Positions 35,811 through 45,367 of a stretch of 64,000 nucleotides of DNA are shown one piece after another. This DNA is from Litorilituus sp. GTDB lineage: Bacteria > Pseudomonadota > Gammaproteobacteria > Enterobacterales > Alteromonadaceae. Location: assembly GCA_030754235.1 (NCBI GenBank), contig JASMAS010000059.1, positions 58,606 through 122,605 of the forward strand, written 5' to 3'. The notes under the pieces are model-generated. The model ran no database searches. It saw nothing but the letters and a program-made list of their open reading frames with translations, and had not been told where the DNA came from. Every line of letters begins with the position of its first letter. Position 1 is the first letter of the stretch. The position numbers and the translations under genes were made by a program.

Positions 35811-36191
35811 TTACTTGGCCCTTAACTTATTAAAAAGGTAGTGAAAGAAGTGTTTAGGTTAACACGATATAAAGAGGGGTAATGTAGCAGAAATTTAGTC
35901 AAAAATAGAGTACAAAAAACAGAAAAAGGTAGGATAATACCGCGCTGTTTATATATTTAAAGTGAAAAAACAAGCGGTGAGTGATTACTCACTTTCAGCT
36001 CAAAACCTTAAGATATAGAACTTTTCTTGCGCCAGCACATCTTCGCTGACCTTAGCTAACTGTTTCCAGCGATTATTATTACCTTCAAAGCTCACGCGTA
36101 ACTCTGCTAGCATAAGAATAATTAAGGTGGATGCAGTATGACAAAAGAACTAAATCGATATTTAATTTCCCCCCATATAAAACAGCTACAA
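35811..36191. other. Non-coding stretch between dnaB and rpmE with a possible 37-codon relic
   Basis: Mostly A/T-rich leader sequence. On the minus strand an ATG at 36113 opens 37 codons ending at 36000 (MLAELRVSFEGNNNRWKQLA and so on to ILRF), with no ribosome site. It could be the tail of a lost gene. No other feature is supported here. Confidence 0.3.
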
Positions 36192-36217
36192 AAAAAGCGC
36201 CAAATTAGGCGCTTTTT
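36192..36217. terminator. Intrinsic terminator of rpmE
   Basis: AAAAAGCGCC (36192-36201), 6-base loop, GGCGCTTTTT (36208-36217): a perfect 10-bp stem usable on both strands, 24 bases after the rpmE stop. Confidence 0.9.
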
Positions 36218-36240
36218 CTTCTTTTATGCAAAAAAGTAAT

Positions 36241-36453
36241 TTATTTCTTACCAAGTGCACCAAAACGTTTGTTGAATCTGTCAACACGACCACCAGACTC
36301 GGCAGCTTTTTGCTTACCAGTATAGAATGGGTGACAAGCAGAGCACACATCTAAATGAATGTCTTTGCCAACAGTTGAACGAGTCGTTACAACATTGCCA
36401 CAAGAACAAGTTGCTTTAAAATCAACATAGTTAGGATGAATACCGTCTTTCAT
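36241..36453 (-). CDS. rpmE: Ribosomal protein bL31 (zinc-binding type)
   Basis: A 70-residue large-subunit protein starting MKDGIHPNY, with the zinc-binding cysteines of the C+ form: CSCG at residues 16-18 and CSACH around 37-40. It ends with [12 protein letters not shown]. The zinc link fits the zur gene 6 kb away, though no Zur site was seen. Confidence 0.95.
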   Translation of the reverse strand: MKDGIHPNYVDFKATCSCGNVVTTRSTVGKDIHLDVCSACHPFYTGKQKAAESGGRVDRFNKRFGALGKK

Positions 36454-36764
36454 GGGAACCTCTATCTCTTTCGAGAACTTGGGCGTATCGCCACCTAGCC
36501 GCTCTGATTTTTATCTACAAAATCAATAAAACGCTAAGCACCATACGAGTTAAAAATTAATGGGGGCGAATAATAATGCATCATGGCTTTTACTGCAAGC
36601 GATTAGGGGGGCAATTGTTTAAAAATTGATACAAAAAGTCAGCAAGTAGCGTTGCGCTTCTACTTTATAAATTATTTAAGTACAAAAGTGTTTTGCTACT
36701 TGGCAGCAAGCCGCTCTCAGGTCACAATAGCGCATAAATACTTTTTCAAAAGTTAACTATTTTC

Positions 36765-38969
36765 GTGTCTGCTCAATATGTACAAGTTGCTGTTCCAGTT
36801 CCCATGCGACAGCTGTTTACTTATCAAGTGCCTGATAATATGCAAACACCACCAATACGTGTTGGTGAGCGCATTGCTGTGCCTTTTGGTAACCGACAAG
36901 TTATTGCCATTGTTATGGATTGCACACATGAATGTAATATAGATAACGATAAAATCAAAGCCATAAGTAAGCGACTTAATGATAGCTTTCATTTAAGCAG
37001 CAGCTTAGTGAGTTTCTTAAAGTTATGCTCAAACTACTACCATCATCCCATCGGAGATGTCTTTCAACAGGCTTTACCCAAATTACTAAGACAAGTTAAA
37101 CAATTAGACATTCAACCCCCTATGGTTTGGCATAGCCATGAGCAAGCACATAATGAAGTCATTGAGAAGTTTGCAAGCAAAGCACCAAAACAACATGCCC
37201 TATTTCAGCTAATTAAAAAACACCAAGGCATTAGTTGGTCTGAACTACGTACCTTAGGATATAGCAAGGTACAATTAAATGCCCTGGTAAATAAGCAGTT
37301 AATTGTTGAAAAAGAACAAGTAGCCAAACCCTTTTTATGGCAAACAAAACTCTTAGCAGCCGAAAATAAGCAACGACTATCCACAGAACAAGCGGTTATA
37401 GTTGCGGCAATCAATCTTAATCATAATAAATTTGCCTGCCATTTAATAGATGGTGTAACTGGCAGTGGCAAAACTGAAGTGTACTTACAAGCCATGGAGA
37501 AAACATTATCTAGTCACCAACAAGTCTTAGTGATTGTGCCCGAAATAGGCTTAACTCCCCAAACACTGTTGCGCTTTGAACAACGCTTCACTGTGCCTAT
37601 ATGTTTGCATCACTCAAACCTAAATGATAATGAACGCCTTACAACGTGGTTGAATGCTCAACAAGGCAGTGCCGCCATTGTTATTGGCACACGCTCTGCT
37701 ATTTTTTCACCTTTACACCACTTAGGGTTAATCATTGTCGATGAAGAGCATGACGGCTCTTTAAAGCAGCAAGATAGTTTTCGTTATCATGGTCGAGATT
37801 TAGCCATTTTACGTGCTAAGCAATTGGGTATACCTGTGGTTTTAGGAAGTGCTACGCCAAGCTTTGAATCATTACAAAACGCATTATCTGGTAAATATCG
37901 TTATCACCAACTACAAAAACGCGCTGGTAACAGTACTGAGGCAAAAATTTCCTTAATCGACATTGCCACCCAACAAATGGAGTATGGACTTTCAGGCACA
38001 CTTAAACATGAAATAAAGCAAACTTTAGCACGTGGCGAGCAAGTACTTATTTTTTTAAACCGCCGCGGTTATGCACCTGCAGTCCATTGCCAAGAATGTC
38101 ACTGGGTAGCTGATTGCCAACGCTGTGATAAACCTTATACCTTCCATCAAAAGCAACAGTTATTAATTTGTCATCACTGTGGTAGTCAAAAGCGCGTCCC
38201 TAAACAATGTCCCTGTTGCGGTACTGTTAGAATAGCGCCTATTGGTCAAGGCACAGAGCAATTAGAGCGGAGAATTGCTGAGCTTTTCCCTCATAGCTCT
38301 TTAGTAAGAATTGACAGAGATAGCACTCGAAAAAAAGGGCAGTTAACTAAATTACTACAAGAGATCAGTGATAAAAAACATCAATTACTTATTGGTACGC
38401 AAATGCTCGCTAAAGGCCATCACTTCCCTGATGTTACTTTAGTGGCTGTAATTGATGGAGATGGAGCATTATTTAGCTTTGATTTTAGAGCTAGTGAGCA
38501 AATGGCGCAATTACTTATTCAAGTGGCTGGCCGTGCGGGTAGGGCTAGCAAGCCTGGTAAGGTACTGGTACAAACAAATTACCCTGATCATCCACTCTTA
38601 CAAGACTTAGTGCATAACGGTTATCAACATTTTGCTCAACAAGCATTAAAAGAGCGTCAGCAAGCACTTTTACCGCCCTTTAGCTTTCAAGCATTAATAC
38701 GCGCAGAAGCTAACTACCCTAGTTATCCTGAAAAATTCTTACGGGCACTAGCTGCAAAACCATTAGCACAATGCGAATTTGCAGGCCCAGTACCTGCGGC
38801 AATGGAAAAGAAAGCGGGTAAATTTCGCTATCACTTAATTATTCAAGCAAGGTCGAGAAAACATTTGCACTGTGCTATTTTAGAGCTGCTCTCACAAGTT
38901 TGTGAAAATGAGTGGCACAAAAAAGTTCGTTGGAACTTAGATATAGATCCTATTGATTTAAACTGGTGA
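36765..38969 (+). CDS. priA: Primosomal protein N' (replication restart helicase PriA)
   Basis: 734 residues. N-terminal DNA-binding domain (VQVAVPVPMRQLFTYQVP), Walker A DGVTGSGKTEVYLQ, DEAH-type box (IIVDEEHDGSLKQ), the zinc region with paired cysteines (CQECHWVADCQRCDK, CHHCGSQKRVPKQCPCCG), and the late helicase motif QVAGRAGRASKPGKV. It reloads the replisome at stalled forks. Starts with GTG. Divergent from rpmE across about 310 bases that hold both promoters but no other gene. Confidence 0.96.
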   Translation: MSAQYVQVAVPVPMRQLFTYQVPDNMQTPPIRVGERIAVPFGNRQVIAIVMDCTHECNIDNDKIKAISKRLNDSFHLSSSLVSFLKLCSNYYHHPIGDVFQQALPKLLRQVKQLDIQPPMVWHSHEQAHNEVIEKFASKAPKQHALFQLIKKHQGISWSELRTLGYSKVQLNALVNKQLIVEKEQVAKPFLWQTKLLAAENKQRLSTEQAVIVAAINLNHNKFACHLIDGVTGSGKTEVYLQAMEKTLSSHQQVLVIVPEIGLTPQTLLRFEQRFTVPICLHHSNLNDNERLTTWLNAQQGSAAIVIGTRSAIFSPLHHLGLIIVDEEHDGSLKQQDSFRYHGRDLAILRAKQLGIPVVLGSATPSFESLQNALSGKYRYHQLQKRAGNSTEAKISLIDIATQQMEYGLSGTLKHEIKQTLARGEQVLIFLNRRGYAPAVHCQECHWVADCQRCDKPYTFHQKQQLLICHHCGSQKRVPKQCPCCGTVRIAPIGQGTEQLERRIAELFPHSSLVRIDRDSTRKKGQLTKLLQEISDKKHQLLIGTQMLAKGHHFPDVTLVAVIDGDGALFSFDFRASEQMAQLLIQVAGRAGRASKPGKVLVQTNYPDHPLLQDLVHNGYQHFAQQALKERQQALLPPFSFQALIRAEANYPSYPEKFLRALAAKPLAQCEFAGPVPAAMEKKAGKFRYHLIIQARSRKHLHCAILELLSQVCENEWHKKVRWNLDIDPIDLNW

Positions 38970-39010
38970 ACAGTTAGAATAAGCCAAGTTTCCGCTATTC
39001 TTTTTTGTAC

Positions 39011-39574
39011 ATGTCAAATCAAGATTATATTAGTCGCTCTCCAGCGAAAAAAAAGAAAAACAACCCCTATAAAAAAAAGCCTGCAGCGCAACAGCCAAGC
39101 TCTTCCATCAAAACGAAAGTCATGACTGCATTTGCTGTTTTATTATTAGCTGCCTTTGCTTATGGTTTATGGTTTTTAAAAACAAGTCCAATCACCAAAA
39201 TCCCCAACCAAAACTCCCCTGATAAAGTCACTAAAAAGAAGGCCAAAAGTTTACCAACTCCGCCAAAAGAAAAATGGGTTTATGTTGATGCACTAAAAAA
39301 TAAAGAAGTGGAAGTAGGTCAATATGAAGTAAAACAAGGCGGCCCATATAAAATGCAATGTGCCTCTTTTAAAACTCAGCCACAAGCAGAGGCGCTCAAA
39401 GCGCAAATGGCCTTTATTGGTATTGAAAGTAAAATACAATCTGCACAAGGTAAACATAATATCTGGTATAAGGTTATACTTGGCCCTTATCAACGTAAAC
39501 GCTTAGCAGAAGAAGACAAACACAAATTAAGGAATAATAAAATTAATGGCTGTCAAATTAGGTTGTGGAATTAA
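39011..39574 (+). CDS. FtsN-like SPOR-domain cell-division protein
   Basis: About 187 residues: a basic cytoplasmic start (SPAKKKKNNPYKKKPA), one membrane helix (VMTAFAVLLLAAFAYGLWFL), a lysine/proline-rich linker, and a C-terminal SPOR domain (YKMQCASFKTQPQAEALKAQMAFIG ... WYKVILGPYQRKRLAEED) that binds denuded septal peptidoglycan. Its place between priA and hslV is the classical position of ftsN in gammaproteobacteria, though the protein is short for FtsN. Start at the ATG 39011. Confidence 0.85.
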   Translation: MSNQDYISRSPAKKKKNNPYKKKPAAQQPSSSIKTKVMTAFAVLLLAAFAYGLWFLKTSPITKIPNQNSPDKVTKKKAKSLPTPPKEKWVYVDALKNKEVEVGQYEVKQGGPYKMQCASFKTQPQAEALKAQMAFIGIESKIQSAQGKHNIWYKVILGPYQRKRLAEEDKHKLRNNKINGCQIRLWN

Positions 39575-39678
39575 TTTTCACAATTCCATCACTAATTAAG
39601 TCAATTTTATCCTTGAAAAGCCAGTAATAACCCCAACTTTATTTACAACAAAAAGTAATTATTAAGATTGGAGTTAAT

Positions 39679-40197
39679 GTGACTACTATCGTTTCAGTTA
39701 GACGTAATGGCAAAGTCGCCATAGGTGGTGATGGTCAAGTATCACTAGGCAATACCGTAATGAAGGGCAATGCCAAAAAAGTACGTCGTTTATACCATGA
39801 CAAAGTATTAGCCGGCTTTGCAGGTGGCACAGCCGATGCGTTCACCTTATTCGAACGCTTTGAAAGTAAACTTGAGCAACACCAAGGTCATTTAACCAAA
39901 GCCGCTGTAGAGCTTGCCAAAGATTGGCGTAGTGATCGCGCCTTAAGAAAATTAGAAGCTTTACTTGCCGTTGCAGATGAAACCGCCTCTTTAATTATTA
40001 CAGGTAATGGTGATGTTGTTCAACCTGAGCATGATTTGATCGCCATTGGTAGCGGTGGCAACTTTGCTCAATCTGCAGCCACGGCATTATTAGAAAACAC
40101 AGACCTAAGTGCTAAAGAAATTGTTGAAAAATCATTAACAATTGCTGGTGATATTTGCGTCTTCACCAACCAGTCTCAAACCATAGACGAATTATAA
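39679..40197 (+). CDS. hslV: ATP-dependent protease subunit HslV
   Basis: 172 residues, proteasome-like fold. After removal of the first residue the N-terminal Thr of [20 protein letters not shown] is the nucleophile. [17 protein letters not shown] and [13 protein letters not shown] are also family-typical. It forms the peptidase core for HslU. GTG start with GGAG upstream. Confidence 0.96.
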   Translation: MTTIVSVRRNGKVAIGGDGQVSLGNTVMKGNAKKVRRLYHDKVLAGFAGGTADAFTLFERFESKLEQHQGHLTKAAVELAKDWRSDRALRKLEALLAVADETASLIITGNGDVVQPEHDLIAIGSGGNFAQSAATALLENTDLSAKEIVEKSLTIAGDICVFTNQSQTIDEL

Positions 40198-40291
40198 ATA
40201 TAGCTTGGGCTTGCCCCAATAAATGTTGTAGCAGTTTACTACTTTTCAAGTTTACTCATTATAGTGCTGCAACAAAAAAGAGGATTAAACG

Positions 40292-41632
40292 ATGTCAGAT
40301 ATGACCCCTAGAGAAATTGTTCATGAATTAGACAGCCATATTGTTGGTCAAAGTGATGCTAAACGAGCCGTTGCCATTGCATTGAGAAACCGCTGGCGTC
40401 GTATGCAGCTTAATGAAGCATTACGTATTGAGGTTACACCAAAAAACATTTTAATGATTGGCCCAACAGGTGTTGGCAAAACAGAAATTGCCCGTCGTTT
40501 AGCAAAATTAGCTCGCGCACCATTTATTAAAGTAGAAGCAACTAAATTCACTGAAGTGGGTTATGTGGGTAAAGAAGTTGAAACTATTATTCGTGATTTA
40601 ACTGATGTTGCCATTAAAATGGTCAAAGAAGATGAAATGGAGCGCGTTAAGCACTTAGCAGAAGAAGCCGCTGAAGAACGTATTTTAGACGTGCTTCTAC
40701 CGCCTGCCCGCGATGGTTTTGGTAATGCTGAAAAAACTGATGACTCAGAAGGTTCTAGTACGCGTCAAGTATTCCGAAAAAAATTACGTGAAGGTAAACT
40801 AGACGACAAAGAAATAGAGCTTGACCTAACCGCTCCACAAGTAGGTGTTGAGATCATGGCTCCCCCTGGTATGGAAGATATGACCTCGCAATTACAAAGT
40901 ATGTTCCAAAACATGTCGAGTGAGAAAACTAAAAAGCGCAAACTAAAAATTAAAGACGCATTTAAAGCTCTGGAAGAAGAAGAAGCCGCAAAAATTGTCA
41001 ATCAAGACGATATCAAACAAAAAGCACTTGAAGCCGTAGAGCAAAATGGTATTGTCTTTATCGATGAAATTGACAAGATTTGTAAACGTGCAGACACCCA
41101 AGGTGGCGGAGATGTCTCCCGTGAAGGTGTGCAACGAGACTTACTGCCTTTAGTTGAGGGTTCTACGGTCACTACCAAGCATGGTATGGTAAAAACCGAT
41201 CATATCTTATTCGTAGCTTCTGGTGCTTTTCAGATGGCAAAACCTTCTGATTTAATTCCTGAGTTGCAAGGTCGCTTACCTATTCGTGTTGAACTAAAAG
41301 CATTAACCACCGAAGACTTTGTCAGAATTTTAACCGAACCGTTCGCTTCACTTACCGAGCAATATATTGCCTTACTGGCCACTGAAGGTGTTAATATTGA
41401 ATTTACTGAAGATGGTATTCAAGCAATAGCAAATGCAGCTTGGCAGGTTAACGAGTCGACCGAAAACATTGGTGCAAGACGCTTACATACGATGATGGAA
41501 CGTTTAACTGAAGAATTATCATTTCATGCAGATCAACGCGCTGGGCAAACTGTTTCAATCGATAAAGGCTATGTTGATAAGACATTAAATGAAGTGATTA
41601 AAGATGAAGACTTAAGTCGTTTCATCTTATAG
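40292..41632 (+). CDS. hslU: ATP-dependent protease ATPase subunit HslU
   Basis: 446 residues, AAA+ unfoldase. Walker [14 protein letters not shown], pore motif GYVGKEVE, Walker [12 protein letters not shown], and the C-terminal DLSRFIL that docks into HslV. It forms an operon with hslV (94-base gap) and degrades misfolded or regulatory proteins under stress. Confidence 0.97.
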   Translation: MSDMTPREIVHELDSHIVGQSDAKRAVAIALRNRWRRMQLNEALRIEVTPKNILMIGPTGVGKTEIARRLAKLARAPFIKVEATKFTEVGYVGKEVETIIRDLTDVAIKMVKEDEMERVKHLAEEAAEERILDVLLPPARDGFGNAEKTDDSEGSSTRQVFRKKLREGKLDDKEIELDLTAPQVGVEIMAPPGMEDMTSQLQSMFQNMSSEKTKKRKLKIKDAFKALEEEEAAKIVNQDDIKQKALEAVEQNGIVFIDEIDKICKRADTQGGGDVSREGVQRDLLPLVEGSTVTTKHGMVKTDHILFVASGAFQMAKPSDLIPELQGRLPIRVELKALTTEDFVRILTEPFASLTEQYIALLATEGVNIEFTEDGIQAIANAAWQVNESTENIGARRLHTMMERLTEELSFHADQRAGQTVSIDKGYVDKTLNEVIKDEDLSRFIL

Positions 41633-41653
41633 GTTCTGTTGATCTTTTCATAT

Positions 41654-41831
41654 TTATACCAATTACCTTAATAAATGAGTCAGCTTAGAGTTACATTAGC
41701 GAGCTTAGAACAAACAAAATTACTTAAACATAGTTATTACTATATTTCACTAATTTTGAGCGGTATTCATTCGCTAATGAACTCCCAAAGGCCAATTTAA
41801 AAAGCTTATACTAGTTTCATTAATTAAGTGA
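41654..41831. repeat. Non-coding stretch bounded by two related A/T-rich motifs
   Basis: TTATACCAATTACCTTAATA at 41654-41673 and TTATACTAGTTTCATTAATT at 41806-41825 are similar direct repeats; the style (TATACCAATTnnnTTAAT) is common in Colwellia-like intergenic DNA. Between them AGCTTAGAGT / AGCTTAGAAC also recurs. 41832-42148 shows no gene; it is a leader for the DUF971 gene. Confidence 0.35.
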
Positions 41832-42148
41832 ATTATTTTATACGTAGGAAAAAATGCCTTGTATTTGGTGATTATAGCAAGTGGAAATGATCACATAGTT
41901 AGTGAGATTAATGGTATTACATGCTTCGTTATTGATTTTGACAAGGGAATATCCCTTCTCTTTAATCAATGCCTGGCCTTTAAGCCTTTTAATTCTCGCT
42001 AAGTGATCAATTAATTAATCTACTTGGTATGAAACCTTGTTCGAATTAAATACACTTTGATTGCGGTGCGAGAAATTTAGACGACCTCGAAGGACAATAA
42101 GGTGTAATAACCTCTGTTAATTAGATTAAACAATGATGAGTATTTTGT

Positions 42149-42508
42149 GTGAACATTAAACGTTTTATTCTCAACCAAAAACAAAAAAAACTGATTATTT
42201 ATTCGAGTCAAGAGCAGTTAATTGACTTAAACTTTGAATATTTACGTGTTTTTTCACCACTAAATGCCAATCAGAAAAGCGCGGTCCTTGAGGGGCATAA
42301 AAAGCATGTTCAATTAACCTCAATCGAATTCGTAGGCAAGCACGGTTATCGCCTTATTTTTGATGATAACCACAATGCTGTTTATTCAGCAGAATACCTT
42401 ATACTTTTAGCAACACAATACACTGAACGTTGGGCACAATATTTAGCGCAATTAGAGGTTTCGGGCCACAGCAGAGAAAGCATCATACCCATTACTCAAT
42501 TGCCATAA
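42149..42508 (+). CDS. DUF971 (GBBH-like N-terminal) protein
   Basis: 119 residues with the DUF971 core: LRVFSPLNANQ, then VQLTSIEFVGKHGYRLIFDDNHNAVYSAEYLILLA. Such short proteins usually lie beside hslVU in gammaproteobacteria, as here, and share a fold with the N-terminal domain of gamma-butyrobetaine hydroxylase. Possible iron-sulfur or iron link; role unknown. Starts with GTG. Confidence 0.82.
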   Translation: MNIKRFILNQKQKKLIIYSSQEQLIDLNFEYLRVFSPLNANQKSAVLEGHKKHVQLTSIEFVGKHGYRLIFDDNHNAVYSAEYLILLATQYTERWAQYLAQLEVSGHSRESIIPITQLP

Positions 42509-42511
42509 TGT

Positions 42512-44521
42512 TTAATTCACTCTTTTCACTAAATATTTAGCTAAATCTTCTTCCGCAATAGGCTTACTGATATAGTACCCCTGTACAGCATCACAGCCCA
42601 AATTTCTTAAAATAGTTAGTTGCTCCGCTGTTTCAACACCTTCAGCAAGTACTCTTTTCCCTAAACCATGTGAGAGTTCAATCATCGATTTCACTATAGT
42701 CATATCTGAATCATTAGCTGCCACTTCACTGATAAAGCTACGGTCAATTTTAATTTTATCTATAGGTAACTTTCTTAAATAAGCTAATGATGAATAGCCC
42801 GTTCCAAAATCATCAATTGACACCTTAATACCCATATTTTGCAAACTTACAATAGTATTCATGGCTTTACTAATATCAGTCATTACCACATTCTCGGTAA
42901 TTTCTAATTCTAAATATTTGGGTTGAATTTGATATTTAAGCATTAAAGATTGTATATTAGTCACCAATTTAGGATCTTGGAATTCTATTGCTGTAATGTT
43001 GATCGCTATCGCGACACGACGTTTATACTTTTTAAACCAACGAGCATTGGCTTGACATGCTTTGTCTAAAATATAATTATCAAATTCACTATTCATATTT
43101 AACGCATCAATATCATCAAGAAAACTACTTGGTAATAAAAGACCTTTCTCAGGATGTTGCCACCTAACAAGCGCTTCTACCCCTTCCAAACGATTCGTGA
43201 ATAGGTTTAATTGCGGCTGATGATACAGGACAAACTCATCGTTGATTAATGCTGACTTGAGTTCTTTTTCAACTATCAACATTCTTCGTCCATATAACTG
43301 AGCGCTAGGTTCAAAAAGAGTGGTTGGAATATTATTGCTCTCTGCATGATGCAAAGCTAAATTAGCATTTTGCAATAATTCTTCAGCTTCGCTACCATCT
43401 TTTGGATAAACACAATAACCAATGCTCGCTTGGATATGTACCTCTTGCTTATTAAATTTAAAACTTCGATTCACTAATTGATGAAGATGTTCAGGTGCTC
43501 GTTCAATCGATGATATACGGTTCGATTCAAGTACAAACATAAAAGAGTCGCCACTGAGCCTACCCACAGCTTTAGGCAATAAAATGCTATTATTAAGACG
43601 TTTAGCAAACTCTCCTAATATAAAATCCCCCGTTTTTAAACCATAAGTGTCATTGATAAATTTAAACTGCTTAATGTCGATTAAAAAAATAGCTAATAAT
43701 GATTTGCGCTCACTTGCTAGTACTAGCACTTCAGATAACTTCTCCATAACTTGTTTACGATTAAGTGCGCCGGTTAGTGAATCATGTTTTCCTAAATATT
43801 GTGCTTTACTAATGGCATGCACAGCAGCATTGCGTTCAGCACCTTGTATCCAAATCAATAAGAAAAATCCTAAAGTATTATAAGCTGCCACATCAAAGTA
43901 GAGTAACGCGACTTGCATATAGCTAAACCAATGTTCAATGAGGGCAACTATTGATATAAATGAATACAATAAATATCGAAAACCTAATAATAAACAAAAA
44001 AGCATCAAAAGTTGGCTAGAAAAGTGGGGTTTCTTATCAACATAAAGATAAAAACTAATGCTAAGGTAGGTGCAAGCAAAAATAAAACTAGGTAAACTCA
44101 CATTAAAATAAAAGCGATTAAAAGTATTATTTTCATCAAAAGCATAAAAACTTGCGGCTGTCACGCCAAGCATGATTGCTGTACTAATAGCTAGCTTATA
44201 AATCCTACGATGTGGTTTTTTTTGTTTTTTTGCCGTATATACACCAAACAAAAAAAACACTAAAAATAAATATAAACTTGATTGTTGAACTTGAGCATAA
44301 AATAATTGCAAGTAGTTGGTTGCAAATAAGTAGCTATTGTTGCCATGTAAAAATGCATTGCTAAGGTAATACCCCGTTAAAGCAATAAAGCTAAACAACC
44401 AATATTGAACGTATTTTCGCCTATACACTTGATAATATATAAAAAAAATAAACGATAGGATAGCAAAAACAATCGCTTGGCTGGCAAATACAAAAGCGAT
44501 GGAATTAATATTTTCAAGCAT
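42512..44521 (-). CDS. Membrane GGDEF/EAL protein, probably a c-di-GMP phosphodiesterase
   Basis: 669 residues. Residues 1-230 hold about seven membrane helices. The GGDEF domain keeps its fold (DSLTGALNRKQVMEKLSEVL) but the active loop reads RLSGDSF instead of GGDEF, so cyclase activity is unlikely. The EAL domain is intact: GVEALVRWQHPEKG, DDFGTGYSSLAYLRKLPIDKIKIDRSF and LAEGVETAEQ. It probably breaks down c-di-GMP, with the GGDEF part as sensor. Stands alone. Confidence 0.9.
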   Translation of the reverse strand: MLENINSIAFVFASQAIVFAILSFIFFIYYQVYRRKYVQYWLFSFIALTGYYLSNAFLHGNNSYLFATNYLQLFYAQVQQSSLYLFLVFFLFGVYTAKKQKKPHRRIYKLAISTAIMLGVTAASFYAFDENNTFNRFYFNVSLPSFIFACTYLSISFYLYVDKKPHFSSQLLMLFCLLLGFRYLLYSFISIVALIEHWFSYMQVALLYFDVAAYNTLGFFLLIWIQGAERNAAVHAISKAQYLGKHDSLTGALNRKQVMEKLSEVLVLASERKSLLAIFLIDIKQFKFINDTYGLKTGDFILGEFAKRLNNSILLPKAVGRLSGDSFMFVLESNRISSIERAPEHLHQLVNRSFKFNKQEVHIQASIGYCVYPKDGSEAEELLQNANLALHHAESNNIPTTLFEPSAQLYGRRMLIVEKELKSALINDEFVLYHQPQLNLFTNRLEGVEALVRWQHPEKGLLLPSSFLDDIDALNMNSEFDNYILDKACQANARWFKKYKRRVAIAINITAIEFQDPKLVTNIQSLMLKYQIQPKYLELEITENVVMTDISKAMNTIVSLQNMGIKVSIDDFGTGYSSLAYLRKLPIDKIKIDRSFISEVAANDSDMTIVKSMIELSHGLGKRVLAEGVETAEQLTILRNLGCDAVQGYYISKPIAEEDLAKYLVKRVN

Positions 44522-44658
44522 TATTCGGTCTTTGCTATGATAAAAAATGACTACTACTATTTAAAAGACTTTTACCATGAAATACAAGTAGCTATTTTAA
44601 TTTCAGAAGAAACAGATATACTGGTATTAACTTTTACTTCACAATAAAAGAGGGTGTC

Positions 44659-45144
44659 ATGGAATATAATACCTCACAATTATGCGATACTTATGCTGGC
44701 TTAATTGATGTTATCGACCCTATATTTAGCAATTATGGTGGCCGAAGCTCTTTTGGCGGTAAAGTTGTTACCATAAAGTGTTTCGAAAATATCGGGCTTA
44801 TCGAAAAAATAGTCGCTTCCGATGGCTGCAGCAAAGTATTAGTTATTGATGGCGGAGGCTCTGTCAGACGTGCATTAATTGATATCAATATTGCTGAAAC
44901 AGCCGCAAAAAATGGTTGGGAAGGCATTATTTGTTATGGCAGTGTGCGTGATGTTGATGCCTTAGAAGAAATAGATATTGGCATCCAAGGCATAGTATCT
45001 ATTCCCGTTTCAGCTAATGATACTGACGTAGGTGAAAGTGATATTGCTATCAATTTTGGTGGAGTAACAATTCTACCTGACGATCACATTTATTCAGATA
45101 ACACCGGTATTATTCTCTCTCCTGACCCTTTAGATATAGAATAA
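44659..45144 (+). CDS. rraA: Regulator of ribonuclease activity A
   Basis: 161 residues opening [21 protein letters not shown], with [15 protein letters not shown] ([17 protein letters not shown]), [14 protein letters not shown] and [14 protein letters not shown], all RraA hallmarks. The trimer binds RNase E and slows mRNA turnover. A hairpin follows 6 bases after the stop. Confidence 0.95.
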   Translation: MEYNTSQLCDTYAGLIDVIDPIFSNYGGRSSFGGKVVTIKCFENIGLIEKIVASDGCSKVLVIDGGGSVRRALIDINIAETAAKNGWEGIICYGSVRDVDALEEIDIGIQGIVSIPVSANDTDVGESDIAINFGGVTILPDDHIYSDNTGIILSPDPLDIE

Positions 45145-45149
45145 AAACC

Positions 45150-45189
45150 GGTTAATATGATCAAATTTCTTTGGTTTATCATGTTAACC
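45150..45189. terminator. Hairpin after rraA
   Basis: GGTTAATATGAT (45150-45161) and ATCATGTTAACC (45178-45189) form a 12-position stem with one mismatch. No T-run. The rest of 45190-45367 shows no gene. Confidence 0.5.
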
Positions 45190-45367
45190 AGCTTTGCTCT
45201 TCCCTCTAAACTAATGACTAACCTCTGTTAGTTTGCTATGCGCTGTTGCTCAAACCATTTGTTCGGCCATACTTATAGCATTTCCCTGAACTAACTTATC
45301 TCCGATAATCATATAATCGTTAATCGCTTATTCTCTGGTAATGTTGGTGCCAATTAACCAAGCTGCA

